NCBI GenBank assembly: GCA_903632075.3
Contig: CAHIKZ030005408.1
Location: 2,802,501-2,866,500 of the forward strand
Reading direction: 5' to 3'
DNA length: 64,000 bases
Source of the DNA: Acanthosepion pharaonis
Lineage: Eukaryota; Mollusca; Cephalopoda; Sepiida; Sepiidae
Position 1 is the stretch's first letter; each line of letters begins with the position of its first letter. The notes under the pieces are model-generated. The model was not told where the DNA came from and did not search any database. It saw nothing but the letters and a program-made list of their open reading frames with translations. Below are positions 1-10,735 of the stretch, piece after piece. Both the position numbers and the translations under genes were made by a program.

Positions 1-36
1 TGAAGAAAAAGAAAAATGAATCCAGGTTTCAGATGT

Positions 37-375
37 GGAATTTTATATCTCAGAGATGACTGTCCCTTGAAGAATTCAAAGTGCTACAAGTGTGGAAAAG
101 TATGACATAAAACGTCACACTGTAAGACTAAAGCAAGGAAAAGTTCTCACAAAAAAATTTTGTACACAGCATTGTGACAGAAATAATAATTACAGAAAAC
201 CAATGAAAATTTGTGTATGTAAATAAATAATAATGTGCAAGTGAAAATGCAACTTGATACTGGTAGTGATATCACAATAATCAACAAATCCATATAGAAA
301 GCAAACAAAAAAACCTATATTAAAGAGAACTTTGAAAATTGCATATGGCATGTCAGATAAGAAATCATCTGCTTA
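37..375 (+). pseudogene. Ty3/Gypsy-type gag zinc knuckles and aspartic protease, decayed
   Basis: Read in frame from position 1, the sequence gives a cysteine-rich stretch (CGILYLRDDC, first knuckle with its His changed to Tyr), then CYKCGKV-stop-HKTSHC at 82-123. This is a CX2CX4HX4C zinc knuckle with one stop inside. The same frame continues through several stops to QLDTGSDITIINKS at 250-291, the active-site motif of a retroviral-type aspartic protease. After a further frameshift, TLKIAYGMSDKK is readable near 331-366. Two knuckles followed by a DTGS protease is the gag-pol order of Ty3/Gypsy LTR retrotransposons. The RT, RNase H and integrase that should follow are absent, and no LTR is visible. 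It is certainly inactive; the family assignment is from motif order only. Confidence 0.75.
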
Positions 376-1030
376 GTAAGACTCATGTTTATTTAAATAA
401 TATAAAGTATGGTAGCCTTCTTTCTGTGCACTTAGTTTCATTTTTTTAAAATAACATTTATATTTATTATTATACATACTTATTTCTTCCTCACATTTAT
501 TTAAAAATACGTAATGGCAGCAAACCAGCATGTATCTCTTTATTTATTTACTATCAAATCACATGACACAATTGTTCAGCCATACAGATTACATTTTGCA
601 ATGAGACACCCACATAACCTCTTCACCTATCAATTTTCTTACCAAATATTCACGATAAGCTAATATTTTAAAGTGAAGGTATAATTCCAAATTCAACAAT
701 CTGCCACTTGAATTATTTCAATGTTAATTCTTCAGTTCAATAAAAACTCGTAGAGCCTGTAACCACATATCTTGACTTGAAGTTCCACTAAGAGAGAAAG
801 TGTCATTCAAACTGGCTCTAAGCCAGAAAGGATTTTCTTAGTGGTAAGTGCATCTATATTAGAACTATGAACTTATAGAAGATATACTTATTTATGGTAA
901 ACCAAAAATGTTAAAGTCAAAAGTTATCATTGATTTTAGGAATTAGTAACTTGTTAATTAATCTCTAAAATGATGGTCATTGATACTATGAATTTGACTC
1001 ATTTATTTATATTAGACATAATTTTGACTA
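376..1030. other. AT-rich stretch without recognised content
   Basis: No coding similarity or repeat family was recognised. One small hairpin can be formed by CCACTAAGA near 785 and TCTTAGTGG near 836. Confidence 0.5.
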
Positions 1031-1797
1031 TCTCTATAAAAGGCAGGATGTGTGTGTGTGTGTGTGTAACGAATGCACAGCCACAATTTTTGACGGATTT
1101 ACACCAAAATTTATATCCACATGCTCCAAGCGGGAAGGCCAAGACCAACCTTGCATTTCCCAACTCCCATCGATAGTGGAAATAATCAATTTTTTCATGC
1201 TTCTATGGCAGTTTTCATGTAGTTTGCGGCCATTTTGTACTGGCCAGAGTGAGAGCCAATAGCAGGCTGCCACAAATAGGCAGGAAGATTCTATTGGTCA
1301 GAGTGAGAGCCAACAGCTGACTGACACGAATGTTAACTAGCATGCTAGCATGCAAAAAAAATTAGTAGCTGCATTTGTCACAAGTGGGAAATATTTAAAT
1401 CTGCATGGCACTTTACTCCAATTGGCTCATTCACTTGCTTAAACTCAATGTTGATTCTGATTCCGCAGAACTGGGTTGGGTGTGAAAAAGAATTTGTTGT
1501 TAACATTCTTTTTTTTCATTCGGTTTTTCCAGTTACGAGTCCTTTTTAAAGCTGATTGTTTTGTGTTCATTTTGTTTAGTTTGTTTTTTCGTAACAGATT
1601 TAATATTTAGTATAGAGCTTAGAAAAATTTGCAATGTTAGATAGGCAAGAAGTAAGGCATGTAGCAACATCAGCACAGCAAAGGGCACTCCTTTAAAGGC
1701 AAGGAAGGGCAAAAATATTTTAAGTCAAGTGATAGCGATTGCTGTATGTTGTTCGATTTTTTAATCAAGCATGAGCAATGCCGGGCCATGCTGCTAG
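1031..1797 (+). mobile_element. Non-autonomous Helitron-like element, copy 1 (767 bp)
   Basis: The element begins TCTCTATAAAAGG directly after an A and ends in CTAG directly before a T. That is the TC...CTAG structure with A/T insertion site of canonical Helitrons. Its first ~140 bp match the first ~140 bp of the element at 4829: a TG repeat, then a shared block containing TTTTGACGGATTT and AAGACCAAC. Just before the end, AGCAATG and CATGCT can pair as a 6-bp stem with one bulge around CCGGGC, consistent with a Helitron 3' hairpin. Inside, a ~40 bp block with the core CAGAGTGAGAGCCAA occurs twice (about 1243-1280 and 1293-1331). No Rep/helicase coding is present, so it depends on an autonomous relative. 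Confidence 0.75.
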
Positions 1798-1809
1798 TAT
1801 GCTCTAAGG

Positions 1810-2290
1810 CAGTCTTCACTTTCTATTTTCAATAGAGTCCAAAAGTGTCCATGTGGTCTTGTGGGTGATGAATTATTTTCCACCCTGGAACCCCTTTCCC
1901 CACAGATGAAACATTGTAAACCTCTCATAAGTTTAGTTATTTCCATGTAAAGTGTTCAAGAGAACTATATTATTTATTTTCACCAGTTCTAACCTTCATG
2001 CCTAAGACTCACCAAGCCATGCACATTATAGCAATCTGCCCTCATTCCTTTTGTATTCCACTGGTGAGATGTAAGTTCCACTTCAACAGCTTCTTCCTAC
2101 AAACTACTACTTTGTAGAACCAACTCCTAAGAGGATGTTTCCCTCATCACTACAATCTTAATCTATTCAAGTCTAGCATTAACCATTATCTTCCCCACAT
2201 ATCCTCATAAACTGTGCCTCCCTAACTCTTGCTCTGTAACCCTCTACCGCGAATGGCTCTTGGGCCTTGTACATGGTGAACATTATAAAA
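1810..2290 (+). pseudogene. CR1/Jockey-like LINE, RT C-terminus and 3' end
   Basis: The reading CFPHHYNLNLFKSSINHYL near 2133-2190 is the conserved tail that follows the reverse transcriptase in one LINE family of this window (the copy at 10262 reads CFPDNYDLSLFKSRINRYL). The nucleotide match with that copy starts at the shared GGGTGATGAATT and ends near CTTGGGCCTTGTACATG. Several stops and frameshifts break it. The 5' part, including the RT catalytic core, is missing, as is usual for 5'-truncated LINE insertions. Confidence 0.7.
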
Positions 2291-2386
2291 AAAATCTTTT
2301 GGAAAACAGAATTTATGTTGAACTTGTACATGTTTGGAAACAAAAAATATTTTATTAAACCAATAGAGAATAAAAAAAAGTTTCTT

Positions 2387-2720
2387 CTATGTACCTTGTC
2401 CCTTCAGAACTTTGGCGATTATGGCCCTCCACAATTTCCTGTCCTTTGCAGCTTTTAATAAATTTTGTCTTTTTGTTATCTCTTCTAAAACTTGTTCTAC
2501 CATCCATTTACTCAAGCTTGCTAGATAAGTGATGCATTGTTTTCTGCTATCCCTCCTGCCTTCAATCTGTCCTGTGAGTATCAAATTTTCCAAGTCCTCT
2601 TTCTTCATTACGTATCCTAGAGATGTCAACTGTTTCTTTCTGATGTTAAATATAAGTGTCCTTTTTGCTTCCATTTTCTCTAAAACTTTGTCATCTGATT
2701 CAGTTCATCATCTGGTCATC
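2387..2720 (-). pseudogene. RTE-like LINE, C-terminal tail after RT
   Basis: The minus strand encodes a 95-residue open stretch with RKKQLTSLGYVMKKEDLENL near its start, then LTGQIEGRR and DRKLWRAIIAKVLKGQGT at the end. This Arg/Lys-rich tail with LGHxMRKEGLENLxLTG and RxLWRAMIAxVLKGxGT is what follows the RT domain in RTE/BovB-type elements. Related copies lie at 7340, 22490, 30690, 31075, 44500, 45645 and 63880. The frame is fairly well kept, but the RT itself is absent. Confidence 0.75.
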
Positions 2721-2818
2721 CAAATAATACAAAAATATTCATTAATAATATAGATTTTTGTTACACCAAATCATTCAACACAGTTTGGCAATTTTTAAAA
2801 ACTTCAAAATCTTTGATT

Positions 2819-3243
2819 ACTTAGATCAAAGCTTTCCAAACTGGTGTGTTGTGACAGATTAGTGTTATTATAAATTACTCATTCTTTCTTTAATTATTAA
2901 GTAAAATTTTAATTGAATCATTTCTTATGTATATTTTGAATTATATATATGGCTTGGACAAATTGGAATTAAATATGGATAAAAATCCAAGAGAATGATA
3001 AAATAAAGAACAAATAGGAAACATTTATTAATTTTTTTTTACTTTTTTTTATAATCTGACAGAAATTTTTGTTGATTAGAAAATGATGAAGTTGAAATAA
3101 AATTGAAACATGTTAAATTTATTTGTTCCTTATCCTATCATTTATGGCTTGGATAATAAAACTTTAGCAATATATCACAGAAAAATTTTATCTTTCAGAA
3201 CTTTATCACCAATGTAAAAAATTTGGCAAGCTTTGACTTAGTA
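2819..3243. mobile_element. Short inverted-repeat DNA transposon derivative (candidate MITE)
   Basis: The left end ACTTAGATCAAAGCTTTCC at 2819 is matched in reverse complement by the right end near 3221-3243 (ACTAAGTCAAAGCTTGCC read on the minus strand), with about 18 of 22 bases alike. The interior is AT-rich and non-coding. I could not see a clean target-site duplication, so the superfamily is open; the end resembles some hAT derivatives. Confidence 0.45.
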
Positions 3244-3254
3244 CCTAAGTTAAC

Positions 3255-3530
3255 ACTTTCATAGTTAATTCATTAAATATTTGACTTACATACTAGACTG
3301 TAAAAAATATTGACTTGCATACTAAACTGTGAAAATATTGACTTACATACTAAACTGTGAAAATATTGACTTACATACTAGACCATGAAAAGCTTTGACA
3401 TAGGTACTAGGCTGTGAAAGCATTGACTAATTTATTAGGCCATGAAAGCGTTGACTAACATACTAAGCTGTGAAAACTTTGACATAGGTGCTAGGCTCTG
3501 AAAGCTATGACTTAGGTACTAAGCTATTTA
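3255..3530. repeat. 28-bp tandem satellite, about 8-9 units
   Basis: Units of 28 bp follow one another, for example TTGACTTACATACTAAACTG plus GTGAAAATA-type ends. The best-kept units are at about 3306-3390; later units drift (CTTTGACATAGGTACTAGG). The unit resembles the right end of the inverted-repeat element immediately upstream (GCTTTGACTTAGTACCTAAG at 3230-3249), suggesting that the array arose from that end. Confidence 0.8.
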
Positions 3531-4828
3531 ATTTGCAGTAGTTAGCAAATAATCCAATCATTTTTGGTTTAATGTTAGTGCAGATCAGTTACATTTTTCA
3601 CTATGATAAAAATTCTTCATCCCTGATTTGTGTATAAAAAGTTTTATGCAATGAATTCTCTTCTAAATATATTTCAATATTGTCTTGCTTGGGGCAAAAT
3701 GATTTTAAGAAAATATAATCAAGATTTTTTACATTAAACTATAAGAAAGTGAAAAATAAAAGTCTTTCTTTTTATAATTAATCTCTCTTGCACTTTTGCC
3801 AACTTATTTCAGGGGTTTTCACTGCTCTGAATTCGTTTTGCTTTCAGGGTTTTTCAATTCTATAAGTGTGGCAGATAAAAACAAATGTTTGCACATTGGC
3901 ATGCATTTGATATCATTTAGAAATTTGAAAAGATGTTTTTTCTCTATTGGTTATTGTTCCAAAGTTGAAGTAGAGCATCTAAAGTTGTGTTTCAAGCTTC
4001 AAACATTGGGTAAGTTCTCAATATGTTCTTCTGAACAATATCACTTAAAAGCCACCATAGAAATATAAAATTATATAATTATGCTTCTTCATTCATTCCT
4101 CGATTAGCACATACATAACACCTTGTAATAGCTTACTCATCCCTTAAATACAAATTTAGCTTGCCTTTCCCCTGCCCACAAATTCTTGGTATAGCAACAG
4201 AAAAGAGAGTAAATGTCTAACCCTTTTTAACTTCCGATAATCTTCATTCTGAAGTTTGTTAAATCTGTATATATGTTCTTAGAAAGAAAGTGAAGATGGA
4301 GGAACAATAATGCCATAACATGTTTAATGTCTGCTTCAGTGAAGTGATATGGTAATAGAAATATGCCAGCCTAAAATGATTAGTTTCAGTAACAAAAATG
4401 TGTAAAAATGAAAGAATTTCCCTGAGTCCCACTGTACATGATTAAAGTAAATAGATATAAAAACCAATTTGAAAAATTATTAGAATGCAATATGCATTGT
4501 ATGGCTGCATGGGAATTTAATGAATTTATCCCTCTTGAAATATAAAGACAATACAAGTGTTGACCATAGAAGTTCTATGGATTCAACTTGTTCTTATTCA
4601 ACTGTTACATTTAGATTACAGACATTGCAAATCCTGTTTTATTATAATGTTTATATACTTATATATAATGTTTCAATATGTTGTGATGGAAAATCTTATA
4701 TATTTGTCAGTAAAGACAGTTTTTTTTAGGCTGTGTCACTTCACAGAAACCACAAGAATGTATGTCATCATAAAATATGTAGAACACCAGAATTAATATA
4801 CAGGCCTTCACAACAGAGAAAAAATCAA
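3531..4828. other. AT-rich stretch without recognised content
   Basis: Only short chance reading frames (under 100 codons) with AT-driven composition are present. TTGCTTGGGGCAAAATG at about 3686 faintly recalls the 3' tail of the LINE family ending in TTGCTTGGGGTGAAATGATT, but it is isolated. Confidence 0.5.
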
Positions 4829-6038
4829 TCTATATCTATAAAACAGAAGATGTCTGTGTGTGTGTGTTTATGTTTGCTATTTATGCACATCCACATTTCT
4901 TGACAGATTTCAATGAAATTGTACACACATGTTGCAAATTTGCCAAGAAAGGTCAAGACCAACTTTTCAATCTCCAGGCCCACTGAAGGTGGGTATGAAC
5001 TTTTGCAAAAACCAAGACAAAGTTACAAGCAAACAAAATTTTTACTGGATGAGCTGATGTTCTTTGCACTTAATGCAAAACATAGTTCATGCTACAAGAT
5101 TTATGTAGAGTGCTTCATAGTTTTCCTGCAACATTGGCTTCATACAAAAAATTGCAAAAAAATGAAAAAAAAAATTGAGTTTTTCGTACTACTTAAAATA
5201 AAAACTTGAATAACTTCCTCATTCTTTATCTGATTTTCTTCAAACATGTCGCAAAAATTTGCCATATTGCAAGAAATAAGTCTGGTTTTAATCCTAGTTG
5301 CTTCTCTGCATATAATGAAAAACCATGAAAACTGTTCAAAATGTCCGTTTATTAGCCATAACTACCTGAATTTTTCATCTGATGCTTTCCAAAATCGTCA
5401 TGTAAATTACATATGACACACAAATTGTCTTGTGTGAATGTTTGGTTTAGATAATTTCAGTTAAATGGATGAAATCTGCAACAAACGAAGTCCAAAATCA
5501 GCTGCAAAAGCCAATAGTTTCTTCATATGATTCAAACCACCTTTGATGCAATGTTGTTTGAGAAGGTTTATTGAAGCATTAAAAGGATAAAATTCCCAAA
5601 GAACCTCATATTAACCCTGGATTTACAGTAAACATGCAAAGAAGGAGAGGTGTAGGGGGGGGCATTCATGCATTTGCAATTGCAGTTGAATCAAGCTCTG
5701 ATGCTTCATCCCTGTTTTTGTTTCATTATTAGATTTGTGAACAATACCATACTATTTGAAAATTATTACAGCTATAGGAAATTTACTGAATAACTAAAAC
5801 ATTGAAACAATTTAACCCCAAGCAAGGACCACACAAATAGATTTTATTGATGGAGTTCCTTTATTAAGAACAATGAAACTCTTGCAAAGAACATACTGTA
5901 AAAAAGGTGCGAGGAATAGAATAGTATACCAACAGATGATGCATGCAAGCAGGGATGCAGGCAGACATTTCTAAGCAGGGAGTGCGCTTATACAATTGTA
6001 ACCATTTACACATGGGCAGCGCCAGGTACCGCAGCTAG
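4829..6038 (+). mobile_element. Non-autonomous Helitron-like element, copy 2 (1,210 bp)
   Basis: The element starts TCTATATCTATAAAACAG after an A and ends GTACCGCAGCTAG before a T, so both ends and the A/T insertion point fit canonical Helitrons. The first ~140 bp are homologous to the element at 1031, and both end in a GGGCARCGCC-like block followed by GCTAG. The interior is non-coding apart from a chance 98-codon frame at 4913. A run of eight Gs lies at about 5658. The length difference from copy 1 shows that the two share ends but not the whole interior. Confidence 0.75.
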
Positions 6039-6197
6039 TTAGGTATATGAATAGAAAGTGGCTGCATTGAAAAACAAAATCCAAGTCATTGAAATTGAGC
6101 TGTATTAGAGAAAGAAAATCTGTGATACATATTGAACAATTATAGACATGATGATGCTAATATTAATGGAATGGCATGCCTGCTGTAGATTCTCATA

Positions 6198-6224
6198 TAT
6201 ATATATATAATATATATATATAAT
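6198..6224. repeat. (TA)n microsatellite
   Basis: Simple TA repeat with one interruption. Confidence 0.9.
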
Positions 6225-6372
6225 GTTATATTTAATGGGTGTCTATGTTTGAGTAAATATCCCTATTTTTTGTTTTTCCATGTGTTGTATATTTGTTTTA
6301 ATGTATAGAAAAATAGAGTGATAGATATTTAAATAAATTGAGCTGATCCAATCGTTCCTATCTAATTGTGAA

Positions 6373-6766
6373 ATGAAAATTATCCTGAATGGTCACTCAT
6401 CTACATCCTTTCGTACTAACACAGGTGTCTCCCAGGGCCCTATCCTTTGTCCTATGCTGTTTTTAATCTTCATTAACAACCTTCCTGATGGCATCAGCTC
6501 TCAACTTGGAATGTATGTGGGTGATAGTACCCTTTATTTCTGCCTTGATAGTAAGGCTGATCAATCAGACAAGGTCAAAATGACAGCTGATGTCCAAAGT
6601 GACCTCAAAACTGTCATTAACTGGGACAAAAGATGGCTTGTCAATTTTAATGCCACCAAAACTAAGCTTCTCTCCATTAATCATCTGAGAGACCCCTCTC
6701 TGCTTTCCATCAGCATGGCTGATGCTATCCTCCAGAAAAGTGACTCATTGCACCTTGTGGTTTGAA
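6373..6766 (+). pseudogene. CR1/Jockey-like LINE reverse transcriptase fragment
   Basis: A 130-codon open frame reads GVSQGPILCPMLFLIFINNL (residues 18-37), the RT motif normally GVPQGSxLSPxLF, and then MYVGDSTLYFC (residues 47-57), where the catalytic Y-A-D-D box stands. Here the box is YVGD, so the first catalytic Asp is lost and the enzyme would be dead. The frame continues through the thumb-side block WLVNFNATKTKLLSINHLRD. The same family appears on the minus strand at 40595-41900. The fragment ends abruptly at 6766, where homologous sequence continues in the opposite orientation. Confidence 0.85.
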
Positions 6767-7215
6767 AGTGACTGAAGCCAAGATGCCAGGCCAAGACCAG
6801 TAACATTGCAGATTCTTCATATTTTATAAATGGCTATTCCTACCATTATAATTTTTTTATGAGAAAAAAAACGCTATTAAGCAGAAAGAACTATAAAAGA
6901 ACAGGTATTAAGAATACAGAAGATAATGATTGACATTTAAATTTTTGAAGATAAGAGTTGGCTGGAAAGCAAGAAGCCAGAAGAGAATTCCACAAGTGAG
7001 AAATGCAATAGAAAAAAACTTATTGTAGAACTTACAGTTACACGTAGCCATTTCAACTATAAAAATCATGAAATTTTTTGCCAATTACTACTGTACTTAA
7101 GTTCATAAAGTCTAAGTACCATAACAGAAAGTTCATCAGAACAATTACGATGAAAGTATTTATAGAAAAGAAGCAGTGGGAAAGTGACTAAAGTTAAGAT
7201 ACCAGGTCAGGACTA
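6767..7215 (-). pseudogene. CR1/Jockey-like LINE 3' fragments, inverted against the neighbour
   Basis: Two pieces of the region downstream of the RT core lie here on the minus strand: 6767-6830 (block around AGTGACTGAAGCCAAGATG) and 6885-7215 (blocks TGATTGACATTTAAATTTTT and GAGAATTCCACAAGTGAGAA). Both align with the minus-strand copies at 17757 and 49391. The short piece joins the plus-strand RT fragment at 6766/6767, so the two halves of related elements meet in inverted orientation. Confidence 0.65.
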
Positions 7216-7339
7216 ATTTTTAAAAATAAAATATTCATTTCCTTCTAAACTAGTAATACCATGATTTTAATTATTCTAGTGAAATATACATATGAAAACA
7301 GACATTATTAGGTATTATTTATTAACAAACTCTACAGAA

Positions 7340-7640
7340 TTAGAACTATGTAATCAAAAATTTGAATTCCACTTAGAATCAGAGAGAGACAGTTAAAATT
7401 TCTGGAATACATAATGAAAAAAGAGGGCATGGAGAATTTAACCCTCACAGGACATATTGAAAATAAGAGGGAAATGAGCAGTAAGTTACTTAAGTTACTG
7501 TCCATTTCCCTCTTACCCTCTGAGCTTGTGTAATTGGATGGCAAATCAGAGATTGGGAGGGCTAGTAAAAAGGCAAATTTTTTAAGAGCTTCAAAGGATG
7601 TTGTGGAGAGTCATGATCGCCCACATCCTGAAACAGAATA
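7340..7640 (+). pseudogene. RTE-like LINE C-terminal tail
   Basis: The plus strand reads RQLKFLEYIMKKEGMENLTL followed by TGHIENKRE near 7390-7470, the same post-RT tail as at 2387 (minus). The distal part carries stops; the final block near 7598-7630 (GTTGTGGAGAGTCATGATCG) matches the LWRAMIA-type end of other copies. Confidence 0.7.
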
Positions 7641-7924
7641 TTGTAAATAAAATGTAGGAACACAAATACATGCTAGTTTGCATTACTTGATACAGCATGA
7701 TTCACGTCAGCAGACTTGATGCACTTAGCATGAACAAAGATAGAATTACAATGTACTGATTGGTTTTAGCTTATTTATTAATTTTTTTTTATGTAGAATG
7801 AGATTTCTTGACTGGCATTGTCTGGGGAAAACATAAAATTCTAAATGTGCCTGCTATCAATCTTGAAAACATTTAGGAAATTGAACCTATTTCAGAATAA
7901 TTTTTCTTGCTAATAGCAGTCTAT

Positions 7925-8500
7925 CAAAATGATATCTTAACATAGTATACCATTACACAGTACAGAATGACATTACTTCAGATTCTTATGAGTGCAAGAA
8001 AATGGCATCCATTCCAAATTGAGCATTTTAAAAATAGTATCAGATATTTAATTATTGTCATTAGCATTGTCTTCCAATTACACTCTTATTAAGGAAAGTA
8101 GTCTATGGCCAACTAAAAAGTACATTGAGCTGACTTCTTAACTCTGGTAGAGTCATAAGTATTTCATCTATGTTGTAAAAGACACAAATCCTATATGGTA
8201 TGAATAAAGGACTATTGTTTACCAAAAATCCTTCTGTACTAGTCTATAGTTGAAGGAAAAGTGGATCTCACAGAGATACAAATCATTTGGAAACGGCACT
8301 TATCTTCTGTGGCCTCAACAACTGTTAGTAGGAAACAGATAACATAGCAATATGGAGGCAAAGGATATATGAAGCAATGTTTCTCATTGAAGTAAGCCCC
8401 AGAAAAAGAATGGAAGAAAAAAGTCAGATCTGCAAATCTGGAGCTTCCTATCGACTGCCAAAACCTCTCCTGCAGCTGATGTGAAAATTCCAAATATCCA
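7925..8500. repeat. Direct duplication, left copy (period about 614 bp)
   Basis: This block aligns in the same orientation with 8540-9010: shared anchors are TAACATAGTATACC (7938, against TAACATGGTATACC at 8552), GTGAGTGCAAGAAAATG-like sequence, CCAAAAATCCT and GGCAAAACCTCT-like sequence. Identity is moderate with indels. No coding similarity was recognised; the 84-codon frame on the minus strand looks accidental. Confidence 0.75.
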
Positions 8501-8539
8501 GTCTACTGGTTGCCAAACTTCCTTCATCAGTCCACCAGA

Positions 8540-9010
8540 AATAATATCTTTTAACATGGTATACCATGACAAGACATGGTTTCAGATTTTTGTGAGTGCA
8601 AGAAAATGCCATCCACTCCAATACAGCATTTAAAAACTAATATCAAATTTTTTACTTGTTACTTATTGAGGTGATTTATTGACTCAGATTTAATGCTTGT
8701 GGGCATATCTATGTTGGAAAAAATCCAAATGCTGTATGGTGAGAATAGAGGCTTATTGATTTCCAAAAATCCTGTTTGTAGGACTAGTCTTTGGTTGACA
8801 GAAGAGGAGCCTCATTGAAGGACTCCTTGAAAAAGATCTTCATCTCCTGTAGATTCAACCTCTGTCAGTGAGAAACAGAAATTGGCAAGGAAACATGGAG
8901 GGATAGGCTCAAATCAGCCAGCCTCTATCGCCAAATCAAACCACAAGAAAAAAAAATCAAAAGAAAAGTGATAGCTCTGCAAGGCCAAAACCTCTATTGT
9001 AAAACTCTTT
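8540..9010. repeat. Direct duplication, right copy
   Basis: Partner of 7925-8500. The right copy is about 100 bp shorter, mainly through loss of sequence in the part corresponding to 8050-8130. Confidence 0.75.
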
Positions 9011-9224
9011 TAAAGAGTCATTGTGGAAAGTCATGGCTCACTTGCACAAACCTTATAATATGAGAGCCTGTAAAAGTTGTGGGGAAACTCTCCCAAATCT
9101 CATATTATCACCTATCTATCTGTAACTTGTAAAATTACTATAAAACCTTTCTGCAACTTCACATTTGTAGAAATGAATCGGACAAACAGTAGAAGAGACA
9201 TTACAAGACTTTAAGGTATTTTTC

Positions 9225-9355
9225 AAGTTGGCAGTACTTCTGCCAAAAAGCACTCAATAGATAACTAGAGCCATAATATCTAATAAACCAAGAAAATTTC
9301 AAGTGATCTGTCTGGTTGACCAACTCAAGAGTTTTGGGTTGAAACACTGATCAGA
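9225..9355. repeat. Dispersed repeat shared with 53457-53550
   Basis: The blocks GATAACTAGAGCCATAAT and TTTCAAGTGATCTGTCTGG recur in reverse complement at about 53457-53550. The family is not recognised. Confidence 0.6.
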
Positions 9356-9369
9356 GCCAGATTTGTAGA

Positions 9370-9560
9370 AATAGAGCATACTCCCAAAAGAATCCTTCTC
9401 CAATAACTATAATCATAGCTTCTTCAAGTCTAGGGTCAACCCCAATCTTTCCTCCATATTCATATAAATTGCACTTCTTACCTTTTCTTATGCTCATACA
9501 ACAACCTCATTCAGTAATCCTTTACCTTGAGCGGCTCTTTGACCTTGCAATGGATAAAAA
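9370..9560 (+). pseudogene. CR1/Jockey-like LINE, extreme 3' coding end
   Basis: The reading LPKESFSNNYNHSFFKSRVN near 9388-9450 matches the terminal LPRECFPDNYDLSLFKSRIN of the 10262 copy. The closing ACCTTGAGCGGCTCTTTGAC also matches that copy. Everything upstream is missing. Confidence 0.7.
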
Positions 9561-10261
9561 ATTAGTAACAAAAATAATGTTACATGCAAAAGAAATGTTT
9601 AAAGCAATGGTAATATTAGCTGTTTCCTTATACAGAAACATTTGGCATTCATTGACCAAGTAGCCAGTACTATCATCAGCCAAAATTTCTATTAAAACAA
9701 ATTTTCAAGAAGATAGGTTACTCATGCCCACTAGCTGTTATCACTCTTTCCAGTATTGACAGTGAATTCCCTCATAACCTTTTGTTTGAAATAGTGGGCA
9801 ATGCCAACAGCTTGCTTATGTCATTATTTTCTCAGAGTTTTATTTTCCATTCATTTTAGTTGTTGCAAGTACTCAAGTGATGTGGTTTCTGTTATTTGGT
9901 ACAGTTCATGGTTTTATATTCTGCAATGCCAGCTCACAAAGTTTAAAGAAGTGGGGCCTTTGCCAAAACCTATTGGTTTCACTTTCTCAAAGCCATTTTA
10001 ACCATTGATCTGAGAAAGTGGTTGTATATAGCTGGATGTTCCAATATTTCTGGACAGGTTTGTCACCATGCATAACATCCTTATGAAAGTCTCATTCTGA
10101 TGAAGTGATTTAAAAAAAAAATGACTTCAGTTTTCAGGTTAATGTTTTGGTTTTGTAGCAATTTGTGGGGTTGCGGGAAAACTACCTCTAGTGCAACCTA
10201 TTCCATGTTCGATTTCCTTATCTCCTATACTGAATTTTTTTTTTATAAATCAATCCTCACT

Positions 10262-10735
10262 TGTCTAGCCTTGTCAGAGTTCAAAAGTGCATATGGGTGA
10301 TGAATTTTTCTCCACCCTTATTTCACAGATGAAACATCAGTCTTTCACTATTACATCACTATTACTATGGCAGATGTTCGGATATGTTACATTCCTTAGT
10401 GCCACTAGTTCAGACCTGGACCCACCCTGCCATGTTCATGGTGGCAAACTATCCCTATTCTCTTCATGGTCCTTTGATAGAGAAGAAATTTTCACTGAAA
10501 CAGCTTCATCTCTAGATCTGTTACTTGGTGGAAGAAACTCCCAAGAGAATGCTTCCCTGACAACTATGATCTTAGTCTTTTTAAGTCCAGGATTAACCGA
10601 TATCTATCCTACTCATCCTCAAAATACTCTTTTATTTCCCTCTCCCTTACAATCTTACACAGTAAACTACCTTGAGTGGCCTTTGGGCCTTGTGCTGCAT
10701 GAACTATCAGTGTAAAAAACTGATCCATACACCAA
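10262..10735 (+). pseudogene. CR1/Jockey-like LINE RT C-terminus
   Basis: Reading across frameshifts gives YYYGRCSDMLHSLVPLVQT near 10357-10420 and LPRECFPDNYDLSLFKSRIN near 10526-10590. These are the two conserved blocks after the RT palm in this LINE family. The end ACCTTGAGTGGCCTTTGGGC is the shared 3' boundary. The 142-codon open frame here is out of phase with most of the true coding blocks. Clearly inactive. Confidence 0.75.

Noticed and set aside
3255..3530. Regularly spaced 28-bp repeats that might recall a CRISPR array
   Set aside because: Units are contiguous with no unique spacers, and the context is eukaryotic.
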